Shown in pieces: positions 1 to 13,317 of a stretch of 64,000 nucleotides of DNA; the stretch's first letter is position 1; the number at the start of each line of letters is the position of its first letter. Both the position numbers and the translations under genes were made by a program. Below the pieces are notes generated by a model. The model was not told the origin of the DNA. It searched no databases and was given only the letters and a program-made list of their open reading frames with translations. The DNA comes from Bipolaris cookei (taxonomy: Eukaryota > Ascomycota > Dothideomycetes > Pleosporales > Pleosporaceae): positions 186,001-250,000 of the forward strand of contig NRSV01000042.1 in assembly GCA_002286855.1 (NCBI GenBank). The letters are read 5' to 3'.

Positions 1-3000
1 GGCGGAGGCACATCCAATGCGCAATCTGGCACGACGCAAGCAACAAGCAGCGGAGGCCTAGGCGGCGGTCTGTTCGGCGGCCTTGGTGCACCAAAGTCGA
101 CTGCTACCACGACACCCTCGCTGTTTGCTGGCGCAGCATCGACAACGCAACCCCAGCAACAATCGCAATCACAAACGGGCGGCTTCTCGTTGTTCAGCAA
201 CACGGCGGCACAATCGACTACCAACAACACGCAACAAACGGGCGGCCTTGGTCAGTCCTCGCTCTTCAATACCACCTCGACTCAGCAGCAGACACAGCAG
301 CCCCAGCAGCCCCAGCAACAGGGCGCGTCGCTAGCTCAGGCAAACGCAGGCTCCGGCCGCTCCGCTCATTTCGACCATCTCCTGGAACGGGGACGTAAGC
401 GCAATGCTGGCGAGAATGGCACCAGTAACTTTGACGAGTTGCCGTCGCTCCAGTTGGGCCTTGGCGACATTGCACGCAAGGTGCGAAACTTGGGTTCTGG
501 AGGCCCTTCGGCGGATCAGGTTCAAGATCGTGCTCAAGACCGCGCTGCGTAAGTTAGGTGTGTTGTTACCAGACGGATTTGTACTGACGCTTTCTAGCCA
601 CTATCTGCTCTCAGCTTCTGGCGTGAAGATGGGTAGCACCCTCCGAGATCTCAACCAGTTCTCTTCCCAGGCAGGCCTCGCTACACCTGGTCAGGCTCAG
701 AGTCTTTTCGACAACGACGTGGACGGTTACATCTCCAACCTACATTCGCAATCCACCCTAGCCCTCATCCAAGAAGGATTAGAGCAGTCCAAGCGCGACT
801 TCGACACCTTTTTGGAGGACAATGTGCAGATTGAATGGGACAAACAGCGGCAGAGGATCTACGAGCACTTTGGTCTGGGCAGACAGAGCGAAGACATGGC
901 AGCCTCGCAGAATGCCTTTGGTAGCACAGCTAAAGGGGCTTTCGGACGTGCTACAGCACGTAAGGGTCGCTCCATGGGCCCCAATGGGGCATCAGTCAAT
1001 GGGCGATCGACGTTTGGAGCCTCCGCTGCTGGACCACCTGTCCTTGGTGCTTCTCAAAGTGTGCTAGGTGGCAGAGATGTCTCTGACAAATCCGTCATGG
1101 GTGGGCAAGTTGGACTCCAAGACCGATATGCACGAGACAAACAAGAGAAATTTATGGACGAGGTCAAGAGGCTCAATGAGGCAAGACTACGCGAAGAGTC
1201 ATTCTCTGTGCTTCACTCTTTCTCTAGCGTAGAGAAGGCTGCTGGCACTGAGTACTCGGATCATTTCATCAACGCTTACGGAGCACTTATTTCTATTACT
1301 GGTGAGAAGACTGAAGCAGAAGCATCCAACCCGGGTTCAAACCAGCCCAAGGAGCGGAGCTTCGCCAAGGACTATCTGGACGACCAGCCCAACTCTGTCG
1401 CGAGCGTGCGGATGCGCAAGCGCATACTAGATGGCTCTCGCAAGTACTTAGAAAACAAGTTCTTGGAACAGGTAGATGAGGTTTTGCGAAAGAATCCATC
1501 GGAAGCGCTTGTTGGCGGTGTTCCGTCCATGCTTAACAAGATTCGTGGATTTGTCAGAGCCAAAGCTGCGTTTAAGGAGCTCGGTGCGGATACCGAGTTG
1601 TTTCAGAGGATAGGAGAAGCAGGAGACGAGTTCCCGTGGATCATCATCTTCTTCTTGCTAAGAGGTGGCCTTTTGACGGAAGCTGCTGAGTATGTCCGAG
1701 AGAAGAGGAACTTCTTCCAAAACACCGATAGAAACTTTCAATCGGCAATCACACAGTATGCTACGGATCCTGACCGTAGACTAAGCCCGGACACTCAACA
1801 AAAGGTGGGCCACACACATGCTCAGAGGACTCGTTTAAAGACACCCGAGGATCCTTATCGCATGGCCTGTTACAAGATTGTAGGCCGATGTGACATGAGC
1901 AAGCGCAACCTGGAGCCTATCAAGGAGACCATGGACGACTGGGTGTGGCTGCAGTTCAACTTGGCTCGTGAAGGGAACAGAGCCGAAGAAAATGCTGGCG
2001 AGATTTTTGGCTTGGAAGAGCTGCGAACGACGATCAAGGATATTGGCCAACGTCACTTTATGAACGACACAGCTGAATCTGCTGGTGGATACGGGGTATA
2101 CTTCTACCTTGCTACGCTTGCTGGCTTGTTCGAGCCCGCCATCAACTACCTCTACACGCACAACTACGTGTCTGCGGTTCATTTCGCCATTGCTCTGGAC
2201 TACTATGGGCTCTTGCGAGTTTCAGATTGGACAACTGCTGGAGGCGAGATTTTGACCTACACAACACGACAACAACCGCAGTTGAACTTTGGACGAGTGG
2301 TTGGATACTACACCAGTGACTTCCGGGCGGCCCGAGCTGGTGCTGCAGCTGACTACTTGGTGTTGATATGCATGAACGCAGACCTACCGGGCGAAGCGGG
2401 CAGGCAGCAAGCAGACCTCTGTCACGAGGCACTCCGTGAGCTTGTCCTTGAAACACGCGAGTTTTCCACATTGCTAGGCGATGTCAAGTCGAATGGGCAA
2501 ACAACGCCTGGTCTCGTCCAAGAACGTGTGCCATTACTGAAACTCGACGGTGAAACGGGTCTACTCAATACAATCACAAGCGAAGCGGCAAGAATGGCAG
2601 ATGATAATGGGCGCATCAACGATGCCATTTTGCTGTGCCATTTGGCTGGCGAGTATGACAGCGTGGTTACAATTCTCAATCGTGCGCTTGCTGAGGCTCT
2701 TTCAGTAGAGCTTGGTCAAGAGCCACTTCGTCTGGAACCACTCAAGCCACGCTTGAATGCAGGCGAGTCGCAACAGCAGCAACAACAGTCGGATGCGTCG
2801 TCGAGCTTGAGCATGCTTGGAACAGACGATCCTGTGGAGCTTGCCCAGAAGGTCCTGGCTCTATACAATGCAAATAGTCTGTGGTGGAAGAAAGTTTCGC
2901 AAGTGAACCGCGAAGCGGTGGGCATCCTGTTCCAGCTTAACAATGCCAAGAAGGTGATTGAAGCTGGTGACTACATGGCAGCACTCGGGGTAAGTTTGCA

Positions 3001-3368
3001 GATCATCGAACTAGATTGGTTTCCACTGACATGCTTGCTAGCAAATCGAGAATCTCCGCATCCTCCCGTTGTCTGCTGGAGGTAACGTCAGCGACATTCG
3101 GGCCGCAGCCAACAGCTTCAACTCGTATCCTCAGGAAATATCGCGGAATATTGGCAATGTGCTACTATGGTGCATTGGCTGCTGTTCAAGACATCGGGAG
3201 CATCTTCTTTCTGGGCAATTTGAAGATCAGATGCGCAAGGTGCTGGCGGACCAGCTGCTGCAAAAGGCCAAAGACTTAATGGTATTTGCTGGGTTGATCA
3301 AGTATAAGCTTCCACCCAGGGTGTTTGAAACGTTGGCGCGAGAGGGTCTGGAAGTTGGCGCTTTTTGA
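1..3368 (+). CDS. NIC96: Nucleoporin NIC96 (Nup93 family), 5'-truncated by window edge
   Basis: Linker nucleoporin of the inner ring of the nuclear pore complex; it anchors the Nsp1-Nup57-Nup49 channel trimer. Three exons are supported: <1-548, 598-2989 and 3042-3368. The introns (549-597 and 2990-3041) are GT..AG and keep the frame. The visible N-terminal part is low complexity with GLFGG/SLF-type repeats and many Q/N/T residues. It is followed by a helix-rich region with the family signature around LFDNDVDGYISNLHSQ and then the long alpha-solenoid typical of Nic96. A short Gln tract sits near 2770-2790. The protein ends in the conserved helical C terminus (KYKLPPRVFETLAREGL). The start codon lies upstream of the window. 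Family assignment is confident; only the N terminus is missing. Confidence 0.93.
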
Positions 3369-4223
3369 TGGAAACGGTGTAGTGGTAGTGGGACATGGTG
3401 TTGGTCATAGTGCGAGACGTGTGTCTATGTACATACGCGTACTTGTGCATGTAGTAGTTGCGTGTTGAACAGGTTTGTTTGGACCGGCGTGGGGTGATAC
3501 CAATCAATCAACGAATCAATCATGGCCGTAGCTGAATCCCGCTTGATTTCGTCCTGTTCGTCCTGGAGCGGATAAGAGGTGGCGTGACCGGACTGCAGGA
3601 AAAGGCAGCGAGTGAGGCGTTCAAGGACAAAGGCGCTGGCAGTGCAAAAGTATGGCATTGGTGTTTCTTGGCCTGCACTGCGGATCGCCGGTGGTGCGGT
3701 GGTGCGACCCACCTAGCGGACCGGGGAGCTCTTTTCTTGGGGGCTCCCACGTCATTGGGCTAGCTGTACCGTCAAATCAGACCATGGCCTGTTCTTCACC
3801 GGCTGCATACATACTTCGTCTCCTTAGCCCTCGTCGCCGGCGTCCCATGCAGCAGCAGCCACCTCAGCAGTAGGACGCGCCAGCCATTGCACTGTATTTT
3901 AGGTCGTGACTTGCGCTTCTCCAGCGCACCTTCGGCAAAGCTACCCCTCCATCTCCCACCATCCCACCATCCCACCACTGCCCATCAAAGCTTCCTCAAC
4001 ACGCAGGGGCCCGCTTCTTTTGGCGTCCGCAAGTTTTCTGCTAGAGTAGACGCGTGAATCCACTTTGACCTCATACCGACCCACGCCCAAATATCTTTTC
4101 GGTCCTGCACTCACTGCCTTTGATAACCCCCTCTCTCACATTCACCTGTCACCTACCCCTCCATTCCGCCCACTCCCCCCCACTCCCTCTACTACCACAT
4201 CACACCACTACCACCACCAGAAC
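3369..4223. promoter_or_regulatory. Intergenic region and CT-rich leader of the PFK gene
   Basis: No coding signal on either strand. The last 150 bases before the PFK start (about 4080-4223) are a strongly pyrimidine-rich stretch of C, CT and CAC runs. This is typical of highly expressed housekeeping promoters and 5' leaders in filamentous fungi. The ATG at 4224 sits in a good context (ACATGGC). I see no TATA box that I would defend. Confidence 0.5.
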
Positions 4224-6646
4224 ATGGCGCCCACCGATGTCCCGGCGCCCCTCGAGGGCAAGAAGAGGCGCATTGGAGTCATGACTAGCGGAGGAGACGC
4301 GCCCGGCATGAACGGTGCAGTACGAGCCGTTGTCCGTACAGCCATTCACAACAACTGCGAGGCCTATGCCATATACGAGGGCTACGACGGCCTGGTCAAA
4401 GGCGGCGACATGATCAAGGAGATGAAGTGGGAAGATGTTCGAGGCTTCCTGTCAGAAGGAGGCACCCTCATCGGCACAGCGAGATGCATGGAGTTTATGC
4501 AGCGCGAGGGGCGCCGGACAGCCGCAAAGAACCTGATTATCAAAGGCATCGACGCCCTCATCATCTGCGGTGGTGATGGTTCACTCACCGGTGCAGACAA
4601 GTTCCGCGCAGAGTGGCCGGAACTGCTAGACGAGTTGGTCAAAGATAAGCAGCTCACGCCGGAGCAGATTGAACCCTTTAAACACCTCAACATTGTCGGT
4701 CTCGTCGGCTCCATTGACAATGACTTGTCCATGACCGATGCAACCATTGGTTGCTACACATCACTTGGCCGTATCTGCGAAGCCATCGACTCCGTCGACA
4801 CTACCGCCGTTAGCCACCAGCGAGCGTTCGTCATCGAGGTCATGGGTCGGCATTGCGGATGGCTTGCCCTTAGTGCTGGTGTTGCAACTGGCGCAGACTT
4901 TGTCTTCATCCCAGAGAATCCACCAGAAGAAGGCTGGGAACAAGAAATGTGCCGACAGATCAAGAAACACAGGCAAATGGGAAAGCGAAAGACGATTGTC
5001 GTCGTCGCCGAAGGCGCCATCGATCGCAACCTTAACAAAATCACATCAGAGCACGTCAAGAACGTTCTTGCAAACGATGCAAAGCTCGACACACGTGTGA
5101 CTACGCTTGGACATGTCCAACGCGGGGGCACACCATGTGCTTACGATCGTATGCTGTCAACACTCCAGGGTGTTGAAGCAGTAAAGGCAGTTTTGGACGC
5201 TAGCCCCGACGTACCCAGCCCAGTCATCTGTATGCAAGAGAATAAGATTGTTCGCCGCCCGCTCCTCGAAGCTGTCGCCCAGACCAAGGAAGTTGCTGTA
5301 GCTATCGGAAACAAAGACTTCCACAAGGCTATGCAGTTCCGCGACACTGAGTTCGAACAGCAATACCAAGCCTATAAGATCACTACAGCAGCCGACCAAC
5401 CCGAGCTTCTATTGCCCGAAGACAAGCGTATGCGCGTCGGTATCATTCACGTTGGAGCTCCAGCTGGAGGGATGAACGCAGCTACTCGTGCCGCCGTAGC
5501 GCACTGCCTTGCTCGTGGCCACACACCCGTCGCACTTCATAATGGTTTTCCCGGTATCATCCGCCACCACTCCGATGAGCCAATCGGCGCGGTCCGAGAA
5601 ATCAAGTGGATCGATGCTGAGACTTGGGCGTCCAAGGGAGGATCTGAGATTGGCACAAACCGTGGACTTCCTAGTGAGGACCTGGAAACTGTTTCGTTTG
5701 TCTTCAAGAAGTACAACATTCAGGCTTTGTTCGTCGTTGGTGGATTCGAGGCGTTCACAGCAGTCTCTGAATTGCGAAAAGCACGCGAACACTACAAGGC
5801 GTTCAAGATTCCCATGGTAAGTATATTCAAACACGAATTTGGGGTTTATGGCGTATGAGGCATGTACTAACATAAACTTAGGTTATCCTCCCCGCCACCA
5901 TCTCAAACAATGTCCCTGGTACCGAGTACTCGATTGGTTCGGATACATGTCTGAATGCCCTTATTCAATATTCTGATGCCTGTCGCCAATCTGCGTCCGC
6001 AACCCGTCGCCGTGTCTTCGTCATTGAAACACAAGGTGGTGAATCCGGTTACATTGCGACTGTCGCTGGTCTCAGTATTGGAGCGCTGGCAGTGTATACA
6101 CCAGAAGACGGCATCGACCTCAAGATGCTGGACCGCGATATCGACCACTTGCGTAGTGTATTCGCAAAAGACAAGGGTATCAGCAGATCTGGCAAAGTGA
6201 TCTTGGTCAACGAGAAGGCATCAAAGACATACTCTGTACAGATAATCGCACAGATGATTGCCGAAGCTGGCAAAGGCAAGTTTGAATCTCGTCATGGAGT
6301 ACCTGGTCACTTCCAGCAGGGCACCATTCCCTCTCCAATGGATCGTGTCAGGGCTGTCAGGTTTGCTACCAAGGCCATGCAGCATCTAGAGGGCTATGCT
6401 GGCATGTCACCCGATGACATTGAAGATGATGCCATGTCCGTTAGTGTCATTGGTATTAAGGGTAGCAAGTTGCTCTTCTCCCCCATGGAGTCTGTTGAGA
6501 AGCGGGAGACTGAGTGGCATCGAAGACGCCCTAAGCATGAGTTCTGGATGGCTCTTAAGGAGACGGTGGATATGCTGTCTGGTAGACCGCAAGCCCCAGC
6601 CCAGCCTACAGATATTGATACCCTGGCTGGCCGGCCTGCCAAATAA
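4224..6646 (+). CDS. ATP-dependent 6-phosphofructokinase
   Basis: Commits fructose 6-phosphate to glycolysis by forming fructose 1,6-bisphosphate with ATP in the cytosol. Two exons, 4224-5816 and 5882-6646, give 785 residues. The 65-nt intron has a perfect TACTAAC branch site. The protein is the eukaryotic tandem-fused form. The N-terminal catalytic half has the ATP-binding GGDAPGMN motif at residues 23-30 and the catalytic GSIDND motif near residue 163. The C-terminal regulatory half repeats the fold with altered motifs (GAPAGGMN and [10 protein letters not shown]). The open frame extends upstream to 4065, but the first ATG with a good context and alignable sequence is at 4224. Fungal PFKs are usually about 780-990 residues, so this is a compact intact copy. 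Confidence 0.95.
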
Positions 6647-6796
6647 GTGCGTGGAGATTTTGGCAATCGTTAAACGCTTCCTAGAGTACAAAGGCGTATA
6701 GAAAGTCTGAAAGGGCTTTTGAGCGATATGATGATGACGCTGTAATGTAGATTCTAAATTATGATAACGACCTATGCATGCTATGATGATTTACTA

Positions 6797-7826
6797 CTAT
6801 TCATCCTGAAATGCCTTGAGACTCTCATCGTTCCAACTGAGAAACTTGCCACTAAATTCTTTTCCGCCGCCGACAGCAAGTTTGGCAATGACGTTTCCAG
6901 GTTGCTCTGGCTTCAAAAGACCCCCACTGCTCTTCAGCCCACTAAACTTCTCCCTGTCCTTTTCGCTCATTCGCTCATGGTGTACTTCGCGAATCTCCCG
7001 CTGCATCTCCGTGTCCACGACACCCGGTCGAATAGAAATGGTAGTAACGTCCGGCTCCTCCACCGAAAGTGTCAACGCAAGATGATTCAGCACCGCTTTA
7101 CCCGCGCCATAGCAGCCCCAGCCTTGATACGCAGACACTGCTGCTCCCGATGAAGTAAGAATGATGCGTCCCTTTGTTTTACGCAGTAACGGTAGAGCCG
7201 CTTGAATCTGCGTATCACGTTAGCACTCCACGTTCATTAAAGAAAAAAAAAACAGAACTAAAACATGAGAATTTCAACATACCAACCCAACCGCACTAAA
7301 AACATTGACATCGAACCCTTTTCTCCACTCCTCCACCCCCGCATCCGCTACCTTCTTGACGGGATCCAAAGTCCCATGATTGACAATCACGCCATCCAAC
7401 CTCCCCCAACGCTCTTGCGCTAGTTCCACGGCACGTTTGGAGATGGAGGGGTCCGACATATCGCCCGCGAGCACCTCGACGCTTTCAGAGCCATATTGGT
7501 AGTGGAGCGCATCGAGGGCAGAGTGCGTACGTGATATAAGGATTAGTTTGTGGGAGCGGGAGAGGAGGTGGTGCGCGATTGCTTGGCCGATTCCTGAGTA
7601 ACGAGTTGGTTTAGCAAGTGAACGGTCATGGCGTTTCAGTTATGATGAGGGTGGTTTTGGTGGATGGTGTATGTGACTGCACATGCTTTTGACGTGCCAC
7701 TTTTGAAAGACGAAAAGGGAAATATTGGGATCATGGGTAGCTTGGTGGAAAGGCATGGGGGTAGAAGCTTGGCTTACCTCTTGAAGCACCAGTAAGTATG
7801 ATTACCATTTCCTTTGATTCGCTCAT
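6797..7826 (-). CDS. Short-chain dehydrogenase/reductase (yeast IRC24/YIR036C-like)
   Basis: NAD(P)H-dependent carbonyl reductase of the SDR family, probably cytosolic; the substrate is unknown. Three exons on the minus strand (7826-7778, 7593-7283, 7207-6797) give 256 residues, the usual length for a classical SDR. The Rossmann motif TGASRGIG is split by intron 1. It is followed by the NHG motif in VNHGTLD and the catalytic Ser of ILTSSGAAVSAY. YxxxK is read in CYGAGK, and then comes IRPGVVDTEM. Intron 2 (7282-7208) carries a GCTAAC branch site. The gene converges on PFK with only 150 bases between the stop codons. Benzil/sepiapterin-reductase-like members are the closest type I recognise; the exact reaction is inference. 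Confidence 0.85.
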
Positions 7827-8849
7827 TTTGGGGGGTGTTTCGGGGCTAGTGTGCTGTCAGGGTGTGTAGCAGGTGAGGTGGAAAAGTTGGGTGGGTGGAT
7901 TGGATGACATCATCTTAGTCATCTTATGTCGCTATTGTTCAAACAATTTTGTAGTCGCAGTTACTACATAGAAGTCGTGTACTATACATAAAGATATAAC
8001 TTGTCACTAGTCTAATTCAAGACCAAAGGTATAAGGCTGATGTCAGTAGCCACTATAAGGATAAGGTCATGCTGAGCAATTAACTGTGTAATTACACTAT
8101 TGGAATGCCAAGACCTTTACACGTGACTTTTGCAGATCGAGCAAAAAAGAATCGCAAAAACATACGACAGCGGGGATTCGCCAGTGGTCACCCACCTGAC
8201 TACTAATCCGCCGATAAACTGCTTGTATAGGGCAGATCGGACGGGATGCCTAATTCTCAATTTTCTGTGGTCGTATGTACTAGAATATTACATTTTGATC
8301 TATAATATTTTTCACAAAATGAGTGAAGGCTAGGTCTGATGCTCGAGGAAGCTCACGTGATGCTATCAATATGATGGCTCACATGATTGTATCGATAGCC
8401 CATGCCTAGCTCAGCACGACCATGTGGATAAAACAACGACATCCTTACTCCGCTTTGCACGCCGTATAAGGATAGTAGAAACTTGAAAAAAAGAAGCTAG
8501 AGGAAGTATAAGCGATATTAACAAATATATTCGTACACAGTGCTAGGTATATCAGGGCGAAGACGTAAAGTTCGGTTCTCGTAATAATACATAAGAGAGA
8601 TCAATCTATGTCGCAGACTACACCAGGATATATCGGGATGAACTACAGCCGATGGATGTTGATACTCTATATGTGACAAGCGCCTGCAATGGTCGTGTAC
8701 AAAAGACAATTGTAGAGAGCTAGCAAAGGAATAACAACATCGATTTTTTCTCACTGCACCGACAGGTGCAACAATGTATGATTGGATTAACACCTCTCAT
8801 AATCTTACGTTACCATACCAAGGCCATTTGCTTCGTGAAATATTCTCTC
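7827..8849. other. Intergenic, AT-rich, no gene seen
   Basis: Upstream flank of the SDR gene and downstream flank of the MFS transporter gene. Short open frames near 8130-8330 and 8518-8793 show no recognisable protein signal and no plausible splicing partners. I see no repeat or RNA gene here. Confidence 0.5.
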
Positions 8850-10599
8850 CTACATACTAACCTTTCCACGACTCTCAAACGGTAAGGCAAGGACTAGCAG
8901 CCCAGCGGCAATAAAAAGTGCCCCAGACACATATACCGGTATACTCGTTTCCAGATCCGCAAACATAGCCACAATAGGAGCCATGATACCAAAAATCCTA
9001 TTCGCGCTCGCAGTGATGGCATTACCCGTGCCCCGATCCTTTGTCGGGAAAATCTCCGGAGTGTAAGCGTACAAAACAGCATACATGATATTGCTCATGA
9101 AATTGTAAGCACAGTTCCAGCCGAGCAGGCTATCTGAGGTGAGAGCGGTGGTGGAGCAAAGTAAGAAGACACCCGTGAGAACTGTGGATGCAGCCAAAGT
9201 ACCTTTGCGGCCAATCAGGGGTGTTTCAACTAAAACGCCACCGAGAATACAGCCTGGGACGCCCAGAACAGCAATTATCAGACTGTTGCGGTAGGTGATG
9301 TATGTTGAACCGTCACCAAAATCTACGCCCCGAGTCGCTTGGATGTATGGCAGGAAGGCATTGTAGAGGGGGTATCCGAGTCCAATAAACGCCCAGACTA
9401 TGGTGATGACGCTGGTGGAGAAGGCGAGCCTATTTGTAGCAAAAAGGGCTTTGACATGCGAACTGTCTAGCTTCTGGAGATTCCGCTTAATTACGGCTGC
9501 TGCGGTGATTTGTTGCTGAACGACTCCTGGCTGTGCGACGAGATTGCAGTCTTCTAAATCCTGAACCGTCAATGGAGATGTTTTGCCGTTGCGGCGGGCA
9601 ACTTCATGAACAACGTCAACGGCCTTCTCATCGTCACCTTTGCCCATGAGGTATTTTGGTGACTCGAAGATGGTGAAGAAGATGAAGCGTATGACAAACA
9701 TGATCAATGCTGTGCCGCCCATGACCTGGGTTTTTTATCTTAGTGTATGCTCGTAAAGGATCGTAAAGTCTCACTTACTAGCACAAAATACCGCCAACCC
9801 ATGTTTTCTCCTTTTGTACATGTATCCTCGGTCTGTTGACATGTCAAGTTTCCAAGTAACGGCCATGCCACAAGTGTAGCAAAAACCTGTGCAAGCGACC
9901 AGTATATGGAGAGTATCGTAAGCAGGTACTGATGGGATCCTGGTAAAAACTCCAAGAAAATGGCAGAGTCGACAGGGAGATTGCCACCAACGCCGACAGA
10001 CCAGAGTGCAGAAAAAGTGCCAATGGCAGCAAAATTCGGACTGCCAGCCGCCACCATACCAAAAACTGCAGTGATGCCAATGGTGAGGTTGAAAGCCCAT
10101 CGTCTACCAAAGATGTCGCAGCCAAAACCCCAGAATATGGCGCCAAACAAGAGACCAATGTTTTGGGACAAGGTTAGAAAAGGTGGCCGATTAGGTCTGA
10201 ACTCATTGCTAACAGGGGTGAAGATGAGTGATGTCACAATAGGCCATAGGTTGTCCATTGCCCATCCGAATCCAATGACGATAAAGAGCTATAGTCTGCA
10301 TTAATGATTTTGAGCAACAGGCGAGCTCATACGCATGTTACGAGATGGGAACATAGAGATACGGCTAAATGGAAGTTGGACGCACGCCATGGGAGACTGA
10401 CCTGCCATTGGTACCATCCCATACCTATGTCCTGAACTGCTTTGTTCAACACCTTCGCCTTGGCCTCGTACACAGGGTCCAACGATCCATCCTCAAGAAC
10501 ACTGACGGGTGTTGCTTCATCTCTCGTTGTGTGTTGTATTGTAGGGTTCTTGTGGTCGTCCACCCCATGCGCACTTTCTGTTGCTGCTGCCTCCACCAT
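8850..10599 (-). CDS. Major facilitator superfamily transporter, SVOP/sugar-porter-like
   Basis: Plasma- or organelle-membrane secondary transporter with a predicted 12-helix fold; the substrate is unknown. Three exons on the minus strand (10599-10402, 10288-9779, 9725-8850) give 527 residues in a continuous frame. The junctions fall inside conserved sequence: WYQWQ joins LFIVIGFGW, and RYFVL joins VMGG. The N-terminal ~65 residues are hydrophilic. The MFS signature GCDIFGRRWAFN lies after the second helix, and PTKDRGTGNAITASANR lies in the second half, as in the SVOP/SV2-like branch. A charged loop around residues 260-310 divides the two six-helix bundles. The C terminus is short. It could transport a sugar acid, an aromatic acid or an organic cation; the sequence alone does not decide. 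Confidence 0.87.
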
Positions 10600-11258
10600 T
10601 ACCCTGTTTCAAATGGTAAAAGGACGGAAGTTTCTTGCTGAGTAGTTCCTAATTTCGTGCTTGTGGTTGACAGAGTCGATCAGATTTGTAATGAAAGAGG
10701 ATAACGCCAGGGCAGAGTGGGCGCTGGCAGTTGCGAACGTCCTGTGCAACCGGACTATTCTAGTGAGACTGCATATAAGGTGATAGACCCTAGTGTTATT
10801 CATCACGCAATCGGACTCTTTGTTTGCGCGATGCAGCCATACAGTCGGATAAGGCGACCTTGCAGGTGGGGTATGCAACCCTTGGGTTGACGTCGTATAT
10901 GAAGACTAAGTCTATGCTTTCAGCTACCTGCGTACTCGTCATAGAACACAGAACCATTACTGTAGATCTTATGCAGATTGAGGAGGGAGAAATACGCCGC
11001 ACACTGTGTATCTTATTTTCGGCAAGATCTGCATTGCATATGGGGTGATGGTGTGAAGGTTGGGGTTTGGTTGAGTGACCAATGTGGCGATTTAGCCTAG
11101 ATGACGTAATATCACTCTCGCAGCCGTTCAAAGTTAATGGGGTTTAGTCAAAAAGTCATTATTTGTTTATAGAATTTGTCCATGCCATACTGATTGTTGA
11201 ACATAGCCTCATAAGCATCGGCGCATCTCAGCATGATTAGAGGGCTCAGCATGGCCGC
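10600..11258. other. Intergenic, no gene seen
   Basis: Holds the promoter of the MFS gene and the 3' flank of RPT6. The overlapping open frames on both strands look like chance; none has a recognisable domain or splice partner. Confidence 0.5.
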
Positions 11259-12477
11259 CTACTTCCATAACTTGCTCAAACTGGTGGCCTTGTCATCATG
11301 CTTGTTCAGCACCTTGGCCGTCGCCAGGTCAAAGTCTTCCTGCGTGACGTGCACTCTCCTCTCCCTGAGAGCATACATACCAGCCTCAGTACAGACGCCC
11401 TTCAACTCAGCACCAGAGCATCCATTCATTTTTTCTGCAATCTTTGTGAGATTGATTCCACGTGTCAAGTTCATGCTCCTCGAGTGAATTCGCAGGATAT
11501 CAGCACGCGCTTCGACGGTTGGCGGTGGGAATTCGATCTTCCGGTCAATGCGACCAGGTCGTAACAGGGCAGGGTCGAGGATGTCGAGTCGATTGGTTGC
11601 CATGATGATCTTGATGTTCTTGGTCGGCTCGAAACCGTCTAACTGATTCAACAGCTCCAGCATAGTCCGCTGCACCTCTGAATCACCACCAGAGCTTCCC
11701 TCAACACGACTTGATCCAATGCTGTCGATTTCATCCATGAAGATGATACTAGGAGCATGTTCTCGAGCCATGACAAACAGCTCTCGGACCATACGACTAC
11801 CCTCACCAATGTACTTTTGGACCAACTCGCTACCAGATACTCGAATAAACTTGCAGTCAGCGTGATGCGCGACAGCACGCGCAAGCAGTGTCTTTCCAGT
11901 TCCAGGGGGGCCGTATAACAGAACACCCTTAGGCTGGGCAATACCGAGTGATTCGAAGAGTTCGGGATGTTGCAGACCGAGCTCGATGACTTCCTTGATT
12001 TCCTTGATCTGCTGGTCCAAACCACCAATCATATCATATGTACTGTCGGGCACCTTTTCAACCATCATGAGAGAGACAAGCGGGTCGACTGAAGATGGGA
12101 GTAGCTTTTCGAGCTTGTACGAATCGCTGAGTAAAGTGACGCGTTTGCCAGCGGTGAGCTTGGTGATGTCGACGCTGTCGGCAACATCGACGACTGGATG
12201 GGTCAGCGTTGGAGTTTCGTGTGGCATGTTGTGAGTAAATACCGTATTTGCCCTCGGGATGCACCTTCACCAGCACCTTTTTGGTGCCCATGACCTTGAC
12301 CACTTCGCCGACATAGGACCCCGGCTGCTGAAGCAGGCCCAGCTCTTCGCGCAGTAACCGCACTCTCGAGTTGTAGTCGTTGCGCTGGGCCTCGAGTCTT
12401 CGTAGCTTTGCCTGGCCTTGTATGATCTCGAGCTTCATCGCCTCGATCTTGTTGTGGAAGAAGGTGTCGAGCGCCAT
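11259..12477 (-). CDS. RPT6: 26S proteasome regulatory subunit 8 (AAA ATPase Rpt6/Sug1)
   Basis: One of six AAA+ ATPases in the base of the 19S regulatory particle, which unfold and thread ubiquitinated substrates into the 20S core. Two exons, 12477-12243 and 12193-11259, give 389 residues, matching the usual Rpt6 length. The intron (12242-12194) is GT..AG and restores HPEGKYVVDV. The protein has an N-terminal coiled coil (residues ~8-50), an OB domain, Walker A GPPGTGKT at 173-180, Walker B with Asp-Glu near 232-233, the second region of homology with the arginine fingers, and the C-terminal lid. The open frame continues 20 codons upstream, but only from a TTG; the first ATG is at 12477. It diverges from the antiporter gene across an 840-bp gap. 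Confidence 0.96.
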
Positions 12478-13317
12478 GGCTGTGGCGGGCGCCGTCGGCG
12501 ATGTTCCGTTGGCAGGGAGAGGGGCGGTACTGCACAAGTCTCTGGAGACAGACGGAGAGCCACGAGATGAGTGGAGGGTAGAGAGTGAATGTGGATATGT
12601 GGTGGGGACGACGATGGTGATGGGAACAGCAATAGCACGGCCGTGAGTGATTGTTGGACTGGCTCGGACATTGACACGCCCGTCCCGCTGGTAGCTTCTG
12701 AAGCTGCGACGCGCGGATTAATGGTTTAGCCGTGAGCGAGCGCGTGCGCCACAGGTTGAGGCGCCATGTTGATATGGATGCCCCGCCGCGGCCGGCGCCA
12801 CTGCTGCCGTTGCCGCGGCACCACCACAGATGCAGACGGGTGGGGAGCTGGGTAGCAAAAGGCATAGCCAGAAGATGCTACAGATAGGGCCCCATTAATG
12901 TGCCGTCATCACAAGAACTGGTCGGTTTTGCGTGCAGCGTAGTGAACCGGCTGCAGCGCGTGAGCCGGCTTTATCGGCAGTGAGACAGGACCCGCAAAAG
13001 ATGCCATGGTTACCTGGTGTGGTGGTGTGGTGGTGAGTGGGTGGTAGGCGGCCGCTCGTACATGATGGCTGGTCATCTGCCTGCAGCTTCCGCCCACACC
13101 AGACCTCAGCAGATGCGGGCACGGCAAAGACGGACATGCCTCTCGTCCCTTCTTTGATAACTGGCATTGCACGGCGGCAGGCTAGAGTGACTCGTGCGCA
13201 TAAACACAAGGCCTGAGCTGGGGCCATTCTAAGTTTCCACTCTGCCCAAAACAAGGCCGGGCTGCAGATAGCCTACCAGCTCTTTTCTGTGTCTCTGCGA
13301 GCATCCACCGCACCGCC
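12478..13317. promoter_or_regulatory. Shared divergent promoter region of RPT6 and the antiporter gene
   Basis: The only sequence between the two start codons. It is GC-rich near RPT6 and has short CA/GT-rich runs near 13020-13050. No convincing coding frame is present. I looked for an obvious proteasome-type control element and did not find one. Confidence 0.45.

Noticed and set aside
12478..12537. Longer RPT6 N terminus starting at 12537
   Set aside because: The upstream codon is TTG, not ATG; starting at 12477 gives the standard 389 residues.
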